Shown here piece after piece: positions 1-8,235 of a DNA stretch of 64,000 nucleotides. The stretch's first letter is position 1; the number at the start of each line of letters is the position of its first letter. Below the pieces are notes generated by a model. It had not been told where the DNA came from, ran no database searches, and saw only the letters and a program-made list of their open reading frames with translations. The stretch is taken from NCBI GenBank assembly GCA_903916675.1, contig CAIWXQ010000018.1, forward strand, positions 182,802 to 246,801, in the 5' to 3' direction. Origin of the DNA: an uncultured bacterium. Its GTDB lineage: Bacteria; Verrucomicrobiota; Kiritimatiellia; RFP12; CAIWXQ01. Position numbers and translations under genes: made by a program.

Positions 1-179
1 TCGCGCTGCAGGACCAGTTCTTCCCGCCCACGATCAACCATGAGACGTCCGATCCGGAGTGCGATCTGGACTGCGTGCCGAACCGTGGCGTGAACGGCGC
101 GATCCGCGCCGCGCTTTCCACCTCGCTCGGATTCGGCGGGCACAACGGGGTCCTGGCCTTCAGAAAGTTGGCATCATGA
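1..179 (+). CDS. fabF: 3-oxoacyl-ACP synthase II, C-terminal end (partial)
   Basis: Only the last 58 or so codons are present (reading from base 3, stop TGA at 177-179); the rest lies before the window. The visible tail reads ...TINHETSDPECDLD... then a P-N-x-x-R segment and ends with SLGFGGHNGVLAFRK. The N-S/T-x-GFGGHNxxL/V-x-F end is the usual close of FabF-type condensing enzymes and carries the His-adjacent Asn loop of the thiolase fold. The enzyme elongates acyl-ACP with malonyl-ACP in the cytoplasm. Its stop overlaps the ATG of fabZ (ATGA), so the two are probably translated together. FabB cannot be excluded from the tail alone, but FabF is more likely. Confidence 0.85.
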   Translation, partial: ALQDQFFPPTINHETSDPECDLDCVPNRGVNGAIRAALSTSLGFGGHNGVLAFRKLAS

Positions 180-595
180 AACCGGTTACTTCTCTGATTC
201 CGCATCGCGATCCGTTCCTGTTCGTGGACCGCATCGTTTCGGCCAGCAGGGAGAAGATCGTCGGCGAACGCACGTTCCCGGCGGACACGTGGTTCTTCAA
301 GGGGCATTTTCCGGAATACCCGGTCGTGCCGGGCGTCATCCTGATCGAGACCATGGCACAGTGCGGCGGCGCGGGTTTGGTGTATGCCGAACTGATGCAG
401 AATCGCGTGTTTCTACTGGTTTCCGTGTCAGAGGCTAAGTTTCGCCGGCAGGTGCGGCCGAACGAACTTCTACGAATGGAGATCGAAAACCTGAAGATCT
501 CCAACCGTCTTTGCAAGCAGCGTGGCAAGGCCTGGGTCGGCGACGAGCTCGCCGCCGAGGCCGAATGGTTCTGTGTGCCCGGGAAGGAAACATGA
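176..595 (+). CDS. fabZ: 3-hydroxyacyl-ACP dehydratase FabZ
   Basis: A 139-residue hotdog-fold protein, the normal FabZ length. It opens with the family signature IPHRDPFLFVDRI (residues 8-20) and carries GHFPEYPVVPG (43-53) and ETMAQ (58-62), giving the expected catalytic pair His44 and Glu58. It would dehydrate 3-hydroxyacyl-ACP to trans-2-enoyl-ACP. The ATG at 176 was chosen because it overlaps the fabF stop and starts just before the conserved N-terminus; a longer in-frame extension to base 59 lies inside fabF. Its own TGA overlaps the ATG of fabV, so condensation, dehydration and reduction steps are encoded in biochemical order with no gaps. Confidence 0.93.
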   Translation: MKPVTSLIPHRDPFLFVDRIVSASREKIVGERTFPADTWFFKGHFPEYPVVPGVILIETMAQCGGAGLVYAELMQNRVFLLVSVSEAKFRRQVRPNELLRMEIENLKISNRLCKQRGKAWVGDELAAEAEWFCVPGKET

Positions 596-1725
596 GCGCC
601 CCCGCCCGGATCGCCAACGGCGTCTGCCTCGACGTGAATCCGGCCGGTTGTGCGCGTCAGGTGGCGGAGCAGGTCGCGGCCGAGCGCCTCCTGCCGCCGC
701 TGGCCAGTGGCCCGCGTGCCGTACTCGTGCTCGGCGCCTCCGGCGGCTACGGTCTGGCTGCGCGCGTCGTGGCGGCGTTCGGCGCAGGCGCCCGTACGCT
801 GGGCGTCTCCTTTGAGCGCGAGCCGCGCGAAAACCGCGGCGGCTCCCCCGGCTGGTACAACAATCTGGCCTTCGACGGGGAGGCGCGCCGGCACGGCCTC
901 TCCTCTATCACGCTGGTGGCCGACGCCTACCTGTCCGCCACCAAGGCCCGCGTGATCGAGGCCGCGCGCGCCAACGGCTTCGAGAAGTTTGATCTCGTGG
1001 TCTACAGCCTGGCCGCGCCCATGCGCACCGACCCCGCCACCGGCACGATCTATCGCACGGCTATCAAGCCCATCGGCCAGCCGTATTCAGCCCTGACGCT
1101 CAACCTCGCCGCCGGCACACTCAAGACCACCACGATCGCGCCAGCCACGGAGGAGGAGACCCTCGGCACGGTCAAGGTCATGGGCGGTGAGGACTGGAAG
1201 CTCTGGATCGATGCCCTGCTGGAGGCTAGCCTGCTGCACGAGGGGGTCCGGACGCTTGCGTTCTCCTATCTGGGGCCGGCCTGCACACGCGCCGTCTACC
1301 GCTCCGGCACGCTGGGGCGTGCCAAGGCGCATCTGGAGGCCACAGCCCACGAGCTCGACGCGCAGCTCGCCCCACTCGGCGGCCACGCCTACGTCGCCAT
1401 CTGTAAGGCGCTCGTGACGCGCGCCAGCGCGGTCATCCCCGCCATGCCGCTCTACCTGGCCGCGCTCTACCGGGTCATGAAGGCCCGCGGCCTGCACGAG
1501 AACTGCCTGGATCAGATGAACCGCCTCTTTCGCGACCGCCTCTGCACCGGTCGTCCCGTGCCCGTGGACAAGGAGGGGCGCATCCGTCTCGACGACTGGG
1601 AAATGCGTGACGACGTGCAGGCGGAAGTGACCCAACTGCTGAACACGGTCACGCCGGAAAACGTTTGGAGTCTCGTGGATTACGAGGGGTATCAGCACGA
1701 TTTCCTGTCCCTGCACGGGTTGTGA
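592..1725 (+). CDS. fabV: trans-2-enoyl-ACP/CoA reductase FabV
   Basis: A 377-residue single-chain enoyl reductase of the FabV/TER family, slightly shorter than the usual ~395-400. A Rossmann dinucleotide loop LGASGGYGLAAR lies at residues 47-58, and the family-specific Tyr-x8-Lys active site is seen as Y236-RSGTLGRA-K245. It performs the last step of each elongation cycle, NAD(P)H-dependent reduction of enoyl-ACP, replacing FabI, and FabV enzymes are generally triclosan-tolerant. The start at 592 overlaps the fabZ stop. The gene ends just before a large inverted repeat, which probably closes this transcription unit. Confidence 0.92.
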   Translation: MSAPARIANGVCLDVNPAGCARQVAEQVAAERLLPPLASGPRAVLVLGASGGYGLAARVVAAFGAGARTLGVSFEREPRENRGGSPGWYNNLAFDGEARRHGLSSITLVADAYLSATKARVIEAARANGFEKFDLVVYSLAAPMRTDPATGTIYRTAIKPIGQPYSALTLNLAAGTLKTTTIAPATEEETLGTVKVMGGEDWKLWIDALLEASLLHEGVRTLAFSYLGPACTRAVYRSGTLGRAKAHLEATAHELDAQLAPLGGHAYVAICKALVTRASAVIPAMPLYLAALYRVMKARGLHENCLDQMNRLFRDRLCTGRPVPVDKEGRIRLDDWEMRDDVQAEVTQLLNTVTPENVWSLVDYEGYQHDFLSLHGL

Positions 1726-1728
1726 TCG

Positions 1729-1866
1729 AACACGGTTTTGGACACAGAGAGCACAGAGGATAAAAAATGAGCACACAGAGGAAGTGATCCTCACCGCCAG
1801 GCGTTTAAAGACGCATCCCTCTGTGTGCTCTGTCTTCCTCTGTGCTCTCTGTGTCCTGAACCGTGT
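1729..1866. repeat. Large nested inverted repeat (family F)
   Basis: The arms 1730-1760 and 1836-1866 are reverse complements over 31 bases with two mismatches, built from CACAGAGAGCACAGAGG. A second, inner pair (about 1769-1782 and 1817-1830, core GCACACAGAGG) nests inside. The whole 138-base stretch could fold into a long foldback between fabV and etfB. It may act as a transcription terminator or be a non-autonomous mobile repeat; no open frame is inside. Confidence 0.8.
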
Positions 1867-1893
1867 AGCGCGACCTTGACGGAAACGGGCGCC

Positions 1894-1950
1894 AGCCGCT
1901 ATTTTAAGCGGCTTTTAGCAACAGGACGGTTGCGGGGGAGTTTTCCCCCG
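1894..1950 (+). terminator. Two hairpins in the etfB leader, the first terminator-like
   Basis: AGCCGCT (1894-1900) pairs perfectly with AGCGGCT (1907-1913) around a 6-base loop and is followed by TTTT, a weak intrinsic-terminator shape. A second perfect hairpin, CGGGGG (1933-1938) with CCCCCG (1945-1950), follows. Both lie 28-84 bases before the etfB start. They could end read-through from fabV or attenuate etfB; no known riboswitch fold was recognised. Confidence 0.35.
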
Positions 1951-1977
1951 GCAGGGGCATCAACGGGAGCAAGCAAC

Positions 1978-2886
1978 GTGGGCTACAATTGCGTCGTATG
2001 CGTCAAGCAGGTGCCGGATACCAAGCGGATCACCGGCCAGGCCATGAAAGAGGACGGGACCGTCAACCGCGCGGCGCTGCCGGCTGTCTTCAACCCCGAG
2101 GACCTCAACGCCCTCGAGGCCGCACTGCGCGTGCGGGATGAACACGGCGGCACCGTGACGGTCATCACCATGGGTCTTCCCGCCGCCTGCGAGGTGTTGC
2201 GCGACGCGCTCTTCCGCGGCGCCGACGCCGTGGTGCTCGTGACTGATCGCCGCGCCGCGGCCTCTGACACGCTTGCCACCAGTTACATCCTCTCCTGTGC
2301 TGCGAAGAAGCTGCACCCGGACCTCATCTTTTGCGGCCGCCAGGCTATTGACGGCGATACCGCCCAGGTCGGCCCCCAGCTCGCCGAGAAGCTCGGCTTC
2401 ACGCTGATCACCTACCTTGAGGACCTCAAGCTCGACGGCCGCGTCGCGACTGCCCGCCGCAACGTCGGCAACGGCTACGAGGTGGTCCGCGCCCGCCTCC
2501 CCGCGCTCTTCACCGTGGTCGAGAGCGCCAACCACCCGCGCCCCACGGCGGTCAAGCGCGCCATGAAAAGCAAGAAGGCCCGCGCCCCGGTCGAGGTCGC
2601 CAAGGCCGTGGACACCGAGCTGCCCTCCGCCACGCCCGAGGCCAAGGCCGTGGAAACCAAGAAGCGCTGCGCGGAGTTGGCTGCCAGGGGGCTGCAGATC
2701 ATGCAGTGGAATCTGGACGACCTGCAGGCCGATCTCTCCTGGTGCGGCGGCGCGGGCAGCCCCACCAAGGTGCACCGCATCCAGTCCATCGTGCTGGCCG
2801 GCGGCGACTACAAGGAGTTCCCGCCGACCGAGGACGGCGTAACCCGCCTGCTCGGCGAGCTGATCGAGGACCATACCATTGGGTGA
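1978..2886 (+). CDS. etfB: Electron transfer flavoprotein beta subunit
   Basis: A 302-residue EtfB starting at GTG 1978, with GGGAG about 9 bases upstream; no ATG fits the conserved N-terminus NCVVCVKQVPDT. Conserved blocks include FNPEDLNALEAAL, GADAVVLVTDR, SDTLATSYIL and GRQAIDGDTAQVGPQLAE. The last two blocks resemble the FixA/bifurcating ETF group rather than the canonical mitochondrial-type ETF, in which the equivalent region binds AMP. The long C-terminal tail ending in LIEDHTIG is also typical of that group. It would form the FAD-containing heterodimer with EtfA encoded 90 bases downstream and pass electrons to or from the acyl-CoA dehydrogenase next to it. Confidence 0.92.
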   Translation: MGYNCVVCVKQVPDTKRITGQAMKEDGTVNRAALPAVFNPEDLNALEAALRVRDEHGGTVTVITMGLPAACEVLRDALFRGADAVVLVTDRRAAASDTLATSYILSCAAKKLHPDLIFCGRQAIDGDTAQVGPQLAEKLGFTLITYLEDLKLDGRVATARRNVGNGYEVVRARLPALFTVVESANHPRPTAVKRAMKSKKARAPVEVAKAVDTELPSATPEAKAVETKKRCAELAARGLQIMQWNLDDLQADLSWCGGAGSPTKVHRIQSIVLAGGDYKEFPPTEDGVTRLLGELIEDHTIG

Positions 2887-2976
2887 GCCGCCAGCGGCCC
2901 GTGAGCTATGGGCTGTTCAACGATCCTGAATCTTGAATCCCGCATCCGAAGCGAATCTTTCACGAGGAACACGAAC

Positions 2977-4038
2977 ATGATCGAAGTCAACCGGCAGGGC
3001 GAAGTCTGGATCTACGCGGAGCAGGAGGCGGGCAAGCTCTCCGACGTGCCGCTCGAGCTGCTGAGCAAGGGGCGCGAACTGGCGGATCAGCTCAAGGTTC
3101 CGCTGGCGGCCGTGCTGTTGGGCAAGAACGTGTCGGACCTCGCCGGGCAGCTCATCCTCCACGGCGCGGACAAGGTCTACCTGGCCGAGGACCCGGCGCT
3201 GGCGCACTACCAGACCGCCAGCTACACCAAGGTCGTCTGCGACCTGATCATCTACCGCAAGCCGCAGATCTGCCTCTTCGGCGCCACGCCCCTCGGGCGC
3301 GACCTCGCCCCCACCATCGCCTCGTGCATGCGCTGCGGCCTCACGGCTGACTGCACGGACCTGGAGATCGGCGAGCACACCGAGCCGTCCACCAAGGAGC
3401 ACCTCAGCAACCTGCTGCTCCAGATCCGCCCGGCCTTCGGCGGCAACATCATCGCCACGATCGTCAACCCCCACCGCTGGCCGCAGATGGCCACCGTGCG
3501 CGAAGGTGTCATGCGCATGTCCACGCCGACCCCCGGACGCAACGGCGTGACGATCCGCTGCCCGGTGAATCTCTCCGGCCTGACGCTTCCCGTCGAGGTG
3601 CTCGAGTCGCACCGCCGCCCCAAGAAGGTCAACCTCAAGGGCGCGCGCATCATCGTCGCCGGCGGCGCCGGCGTGGGCAGCCGCGAGAACTTCCGCCAGC
3701 TCTGGGACCTGGCTAATATCCTCGGCGGCGCCGTGGGCGGCAGTCGCGCGGCCGTGGACCTCGGGTACGTGGACCACGACCACCAGATCGGCCAGACCGG
3801 CACCACGGTCCGCCCCGCGCTCTACATCGCCTGCGGCCTCTCCGGCGCCGTGCAGCACCGCGCGGGCATGCAGGAGTCGGCCAAGATCCTGGCGATCAAC
3901 AATGACAAGGACGCGCCCATCTTCGGCATTGCGCATTACGGCATCGTCGGCAATCTCAACGAGGTGGTCCCCCGCATGATCAAGGCCATCCGCAGCGGCG
4001 CCAGCATCGAGAAAGCCGCGCAGGCGGCGAAGGCGTAA
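2977..4038 (+). CDS. etfA: Electron transfer flavoprotein alpha subunit
   Basis: A 353-residue EtfA. The C-terminal FAD-binding domain is clear: GGAGVGSRENF, GGAVGGSRAAVDLGYV, QIGQTGTTVRPALYIACG, then SGAVQHRAGM and AINNDKDAPIF. The N-terminal half is the EtfA Rossmann-like domain that packs on EtfB. ATG 2977 was chosen because it sits at the conserved start and is preceded by a GAGGAA-type ribosome site. The gap after etfB (2887-2976) carries a short family-D repeat (TGAATCTTGAATCCCGCATC). With EtfB and the following dehydrogenase it forms a three-gene redox unit. Confidence 0.93.
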   Translation: MIEVNRQGEVWIYAEQEAGKLSDVPLELLSKGRELADQLKVPLAAVLLGKNVSDLAGQLILHGADKVYLAEDPALAHYQTASYTKVVCDLIIYRKPQICLFGATPLGRDLAPTIASCMRCGLTADCTDLEIGEHTEPSTKEHLSNLLLQIRPAFGGNIIATIVNPHRWPQMATVREGVMRMSTPTPGRNGVTIRCPVNLSGLTLPVEVLESHRRPKKVNLKGARIIVAGGAGVGSRENFRQLWDLANILGGAVGGSRAAVDLGYVDHDHQIGQTGTTVRPALYIACGLSGAVQHRAGMQESAKILAINNDKDAPIFGIAHYGIVGNLNEVVPRMIKAIRSGASIEKAAQAAKA

Positions 4039-4106
4039 GGCGTTTCTCCCGCCAATGACTGATGACCAATGACCATTGACGCTCCCTGAAGAAAAGGTAC
4101 ACGCAC

Positions 4107-5852
4107 ATGGCGAACTTCTACACCGACAACGAGGACATCCAGTTCCTCTTCCGGCACATGGACCTGGCGCGGCTGGCCACGCTGAACGAGGAAGGCTTCC
4201 GGTTCGCCCGGGAGTTCGACTTCGCGCCAACGGACGCCGCGGATGCGATCGACAACTACAACCGCATCCTCACCACGATCGGCGAAATCATCGGCGACCG
4301 CGTGGCCCTTACGGCCGCGGACTCCGATGTCGTCGGCAACACGCTCAACGCCGACGGCAGCGTGACCTACACCCCCGGCATCCAGGAGGCCCTCAAGCTC
4401 CTCAGCCAGGCTGATGTCATGGGCTTCACCCTGCCATACCGCTACGGCGGCCTGAACTGTTCGGAACTGCTCTACACGATGTCCAACGACATCGTCAGCC
4501 GCGCCGACGCCTCGCTGATGAACCTCTACGGCCTGCAGGGAATCGCCGAGACCATCAACAACTTCGCCAGCGAGGAACTGAAGCGGGAATATCTCCCGCG
4601 CATGGCCAGCGGCGAGTTCACCGGTGCCATGGTGCTCACTGAGCCGGACGCCGGCAGCGACCTTCAGGCCGTCAAGACCCGCGCCTGGCAGGACGCCAAC
4701 GGCAACTGGTTCATCCGCGGCGTGAAGCGCTTCATTACCAACGGCTGCGGCGATGTGCTCCTCGTCCTGGCCCGCACAGAGCCTGAGATCGCCGACGGCC
4801 GCGGTCTCTCCTGCCTGCTTGTCGAGCGCAACCCGCGCGTCCGTGTCCGCCGTCTTGAGAACAAGCTTGGCATCCACGCCAGCCCGACCTGCGAGCTGGT
4901 CTTCGACGACTGCCCCGCCAAGCTCGTCGGCGAGCGCCAGCGCGGCCTGATCACCTACGTGATGAGCCTGATGAACGGCGCCCGCGTCGGCATCGCCGCG
5001 CAGAGCCTCGGCATCGGCGAGGCCTCCTGCCGCGCCGCGCGCGACTACGCCCGCAGCCGCAAGCAGTTCGGCTCCGCCATCGACAGCTTCCCGGCCGTGC
5101 GCGACCTGATCGTGGACATGAACCTCGACCTCCAGGCCGCCCGCGCCATCACCTACTACGCCACGTTCCATGTGGATCTCGAGAACGGCATCAACAACCG
5201 CATCGACTCCGGCCTGGCCGCCGAGGACGAGGTGAAGAAGCTCCGCCCCGAGGTCCGGAAGTACAAGGGCTGGAACAAGTTCCTCACCCCCATGGCCAAG
5301 TACTACTCTTCCGAGATGTCCATGCGCACCTCCAACGGCGCCATGGCCGTGCTCGGCGGCTCCGGCTACATGAAGGACTACCCGGTCGAGCGCTACCTGC
5401 GCGATGCGCGCATCACGACGATCTACGAGGGCACCAGCCAGTTGCAGGTTGTGGCCATGACCGCGGGCGTCATGGGGGGCGCCGCCGTCGAGATCGTAAA
5501 CGAGATCCTCGCCGGCCGCCAATGGTCCGCCGAGATCGCGCCGATTGTGGCCAGGGTCCGCGAGGGCATGACGCTCCTTAACGAGGCCGTGGCATTTGTC
5601 AAGACGCAGAAGGGGAACGCCTACCGCGACCTGCACGCCCGCAAGCTCTGCGACGTCGCCTGCTACCTCATGGCCGGCGCGCTTTTCTGCGACCACGCCA
5701 CCGCCAGCACCAAGAAGCTCGCGGTTGCCCGGCGCTGGATGACCGAACGGCTGCCGCAGATCCGCGCGCTGAAGGAGCAGGCCTGCTCCGGCGAGTCCTC
5801 GAGCCTCACGGACTTCGAGACTCTCGCCGGCCCGCTCCCCGCGGCGGATTGA
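4107..5852 (+). CDS. Acyl-CoA dehydrogenase (long form)
   Basis: A 581-residue FAD-dependent acyl-CoA dehydrogenase, longer than the classical ~380-residue enzymes and with an extra C-terminal helical region after about residue 455. Diagnostic segments are MVLTEPDAGSDLQAVKT, KRFITNG, RSRKQFGSAIDSFPAVRD, NGAMAVLGGSGYMKDYPVERYLRDARI and IYEGTSQLQ, the last placing the catalytic base at Glu441. It follows etfBA by 68 bases, so EtfAB is its probable electron partner. The substrate cannot be read from sequence. A role in fatty-acid or CoA-ester oxidation, or in enoyl-CoA reduction if the ETF bifurcates, is possible. Confidence 0.9.
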   Translation: MANFYTDNEDIQFLFRHMDLARLATLNEEGFRFAREFDFAPTDAADAIDNYNRILTTIGEIIGDRVALTAADSDVVGNTLNADGSVTYTPGIQEALKLLSQADVMGFTLPYRYGGLNCSELLYTMSNDIVSRADASLMNLYGLQGIAETINNFASEELKREYLPRMASGEFTGAMVLTEPDAGSDLQAVKTRAWQDANGNWFIRGVKRFITNGCGDVLLVLARTEPEIADGRGLSCLLVERNPRVRVRRLENKLGIHASPTCELVFDDCPAKLVGERQRGLITYVMSLMNGARVGIAAQSLGIGEASCRAARDYARSRKQFGSAIDSFPAVRDLIVDMNLDLQAARAITYYATFHVDLENGINNRIDSGLAAEDEVKKLRPEVRKYKGWNKFLTPMAKYYSSEMSMRTSNGAMAVLGGSGYMKDYPVERYLRDARITTIYEGTSQLQVVAMTAGVMGGAAVEIVNEILAGRQWSAEIAPIVARVREGMTLLNEAVAFVKTQKGNAYRDLHARKLCDVACYLMAGALFCDHATASTKKLAVARRWMTERLPQIRALKEQACSGESSSLTDFETLAGPLPAAD

Positions 5853-5887
5853 TTCCTGATCAGGAACACAGGAAAGCAGAAAATGAG

Positions 5888-5925
5888 AGGTCCGGCGGGT
5901 GCGTTCCGCCGGACCTTCCTGTTTT
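5888..5925. terminator. Strong bidirectional terminator hairpin
   Basis: AGGTCCGGCGG (5888-5898) pairs perfectly with CCGCCGGACCT (5906-5916) around a 7-base loop, followed by TCCTGTTTTC; A-rich sequence precedes it on the other side. It lies between the convergent dehydrogenase and HAD genes and fits a terminator for both. Confidence 0.75.
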
Positions 5926-5948
5926 CATGAGAAATCCGCTCATGCGGA

Positions 5949-6845
5949 TTACTTCTTCCACGGCGGCGTCTCGGGCAGGGAGTCGTGGAACTCCTTGATG
6001 AGCTTCTCGGCGTAGGCGCCAAGGTACTTGCCCTGGAGGAAGAGAGCATAAGCTTCGTCGTGCAGGCGCTTCCAGCAGGCGTCCTCGTGCCCGGGGACAA
6101 TCGGGTAGAACGCCGCGTGGTTGTCCTTGGCTGCGGTGAAGTCGCCCGGCGCATCGCCGATCATCAGCACGCGCTCGGGCTTGTACTTGCCACCTGCGGC
6201 AAACTGGATGTGCTCGGACTTGGTGCCGAGTTCCTGCCCCGCGATCAGCCCCACGAGATGGTCGATCTTGTGATGCGCCCACTCCTTGACCAGCGCCTCC
6301 TCGGGTGTCTGCGACACCACGATCAAGTCGCTCAAGGCGTGCATCTTCTCCAGCGCCTTCTTCGCCCACGGGAACGGCGGCACGGGGCGCATGTGCTGGT
6401 CGATGTCCTTGTTGACCGCCAGGCTCCACTCCATCACGCGCGTGAGTTCCGGGTCGTTTGTGCGCGCGACCTCGGCTTTGAGCGTGGGGTTGCCGAGTGG
6501 CAGTCCGGAGTCGCAATAGGCGCGCAGGGCGGTCAGGTCCGGCAGCTTCACACCGGAAGCCAGGACTTCGTCCCAGTCGTAGAGCAGCTCGAACGCCTTG
6601 AGCAGGTCCGGGAAGCGGTTTTTACCGCGCCACTTGGAGTAGAGGTTCACGAACTCCGCCGAGGCGCGCAACTGCTTCTCGATCTTCTGCAGCCCCCAAA
6701 TCCTGATGATCTGTGGGTGGAAGTGCTCCTTCTGCTTCACGCCCATGGTGTCGAACACGCAGCCGTCGGAATCAATGCCGACAAACGAGTCGTGCCGCGC
6801 CGGGAACCCCTTGAGCTCTTCCATCGTGTAATGCATCTTTGCCAT
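5949..6845 (-). CDS. HAD-superfamily phosphatase-like hydrolase
   Basis: A 298-residue cytoplasmic protein with the haloacid dehalogenase motifs in order: motif I GIDSDGCVFDT near the N-terminus, with the nucleophile Asp and DxD arrangement; motif II VVSQTP; a motif III Lys in GTKSEH; and motif IV MIGDAPGDFTAA. Between motifs I and II is a large helical cap of about 150 residues. A Mg-dependent phosphatase of a small phosphorylated metabolite is likely, but the substrate is unknown. The ATG at 6845 is used because the upstream extension adds only unconserved residues. It is convergent with the acyl-CoA dehydrogenase. The 226 bases upstream (6846-7071) hold only low-complexity CTTCGCGTCC-type repeats. 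Confidence 0.75.
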   Translation of the reverse strand: MAKMHYTMEELKGFPARHDSFVGIDSDGCVFDTMGVKQKEHFHPQIIRIWGLQKIEKQLRASAEFVNLYSKWRGKNRFPDLLKAFELLYDWDEVLASGVKLPDLTALRAYCDSGLPLGNPTLKAEVARTNDPELTRVMEWSLAVNKDIDQHMRPVPPFPWAKKALEKMHALSDLIVVSQTPEEALVKEWAHHKIDHLVGLIAGQELGTKSEHIQFAAGGKYKPERVLMIGDAPGDFTAAKDNHAAFYPIVPGHEDACWKRLHDEAYALFLQGKYLGAYAEKLIKEFHDSLPETPPWKK

Positions 6846-7071
6846 GACAGTTTCTCCGCTGAATTGGCCGCAAATCATAGCAACTTTCCGTCGCATCACC
6901 AGCCTAGAGAGCGGAAAGCAAGGAGGGACCCGAAGGAAAGGAAAAAGGCGGGGAAGAACACGAAGGGATCAGCGATTCCACGCTGCGCGCGGGAAAGGAA
7001 ACCTTCGGGCTCCTCGTGCAGCCTTCCGCGTCTTCGCGTCCCGCTGTTTCGGCGCCTGGCGCCTTCGGAAT

Positions 7072-8235
7072 TCAGGGTTTCGGGGTCGTTATGCGATTTT
7101 GTTCCGGAAGGATCGGGACGGCCGGTTTGTCTTGTGCGCCGGGCAGGAGGCTTTGAAGCATGTCGGCCATACCCGGGGTCATGTGCATTTCGTAGCTGCT
7201 GGCCGACCCGGTGACCAGCAGGACTTCCAGGCCGGCATCGTCGGGAAGCCGGTCCAGTCCAGCGGGTCCGAGCACGCTCAAGGCGGTGGCCCACACTCCG
7301 GCCGAGACGGCGTCCCGGCCGACGACGGCGACCAAGGGGACGGCGTCTGCGGTGAGACCGGTCCGCGGATCGACGATATGGCTGTAGCGCTTGTTCCGGA
7401 TGATGACGAACCGCTCGTAGTTGCCGCTGGTGCAGACAGCCGCGCAGGGGGCGTTCAGCACGGCCAGGAAACGGCCGTCGCGCGCGAACGGATCGCGGAT
7501 GCCGACCTGCCATGGGCCTTCCTCGGGCCGCCGGCCGAAGCAGCGGACATCGCCGCCGACGTTGATCAACCCGCCGAGCAGGTCAGGGCCGCCCGCGCGG
7601 ATCATGGCGTCGGCCGCCCGGTCGATCCCGTATTTTTTGGCGATCCCGCCGAGATCGATGCTCGCCCCCTCGGTCAGGCGGACCGCTGATCGGTCGAGCA
7701 GCTTGAAATGCCGCCAGCCGATCTTGGTCATGGCCTCGCGCAATTCCTCCTTGGAGGGTAGGCGGTCGTTACAGCCGGCCTGCCGCCAGAGGTTCAGCAG
7801 TGGCCGGCAGGTGACATCGAAGGCGCCATCGGTCGGTGCCGCGTAGTGCCGGGCCAGACGAAGCGCCTCCAGTGTCGGCGGACTGAGCGGCACTTCCGCG
7901 TTCGGCGGCGCGGCGTTCAGCCGGGCCAGTTCCGAGGAAGCGTCGTGGGCGTTCATCCGGGTCTCGACATCGCGGAGCGCAGCCTCGGCTGCGGCCAGGG
8001 CCTTTCGTCCGATCTCCTCGTTGCCAGCCGCGACGACGGCCTGGAGCGAGGCGTCGGTGTCCATGATGCCGGTCAGTTCGATGCGGACGGTGGATAAACG
8101 ACCGGCGGGCTGGATCTCCGAACCGGGGCGTTCTGTGACGCAGGAAGAACCGGCAAGCAACAGCGTGGCTCCGGCGGCGAGGACGGCGATCGACCGGCTG
8201 GACATGGGCGCGTTCCCTCGCGTTGCGGCGGTCAT
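7072..8235 (-). CDS. apbE: FAD:protein FMN transferase (ApbE)
   Basis: A 387-residue ApbE lipoprotein. The N-terminus has a signal sequence with a lipobox-like end LLLAGSSC, so it should act in the periplasm anchored to a membrane. Family blocks include MNAHDASSELARLN, DGAFDVTCRPLLNLW, ASIDLGGIAKKYGID, INVGGDVRCFG and HIVDPRTG. ApbE attaches FMN from FAD to a Thr/Ser in a (S/D)GA(T/S) target motif, and the gene just upstream encodes a protein with such a motif. Its ATG (8235) overlaps the stop of that gene, so the transferase and its likely substrate are translationally coupled. An alternative ATG lies at 8205. Confidence 0.9.
   Translation of the reverse strand: MTAATRGNAPMSSRSIAVLAAGATLLLAGSSCVTERPGSEIQPAGRLSTVRIELTGIMDTDASLQAVVAAGNEEIGRKALAAAEAALRDVETRMNAHDASSELARLNAAPPNAEVPLSPPTLEALRLARHYAAPTDGAFDVTCRPLLNLWRQAGCNDRLPSKEELREAMTKIGWRHFKLLDRSAVRLTEGASIDLGGIAKKYGIDRAADAMIRAGGPDLLGGLINVGGDVRCFGRRPEEGPWQVGIRDPFARDGRFLAVLNAPCAAVCTSGNYERFVIIRNKRYSHIVDPRTGLTADAVPLVAVVGRDAVSAGVWATALSVLGPAGLDRLPDDAGLEVLLVTGSASSYEMHMTPGMADMLQSLLPGAQDKPAVPILPEQNRITTPKP

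Noticed and set aside
3936..5696. A 586-codon minus-strand frame opposite the acyl-CoA dehydrogenase
   Set aside because: Composition is Val/Ala/Asp/His-rich, it shows no family motif and mirrors a conserved gene; it is a shadow frame.
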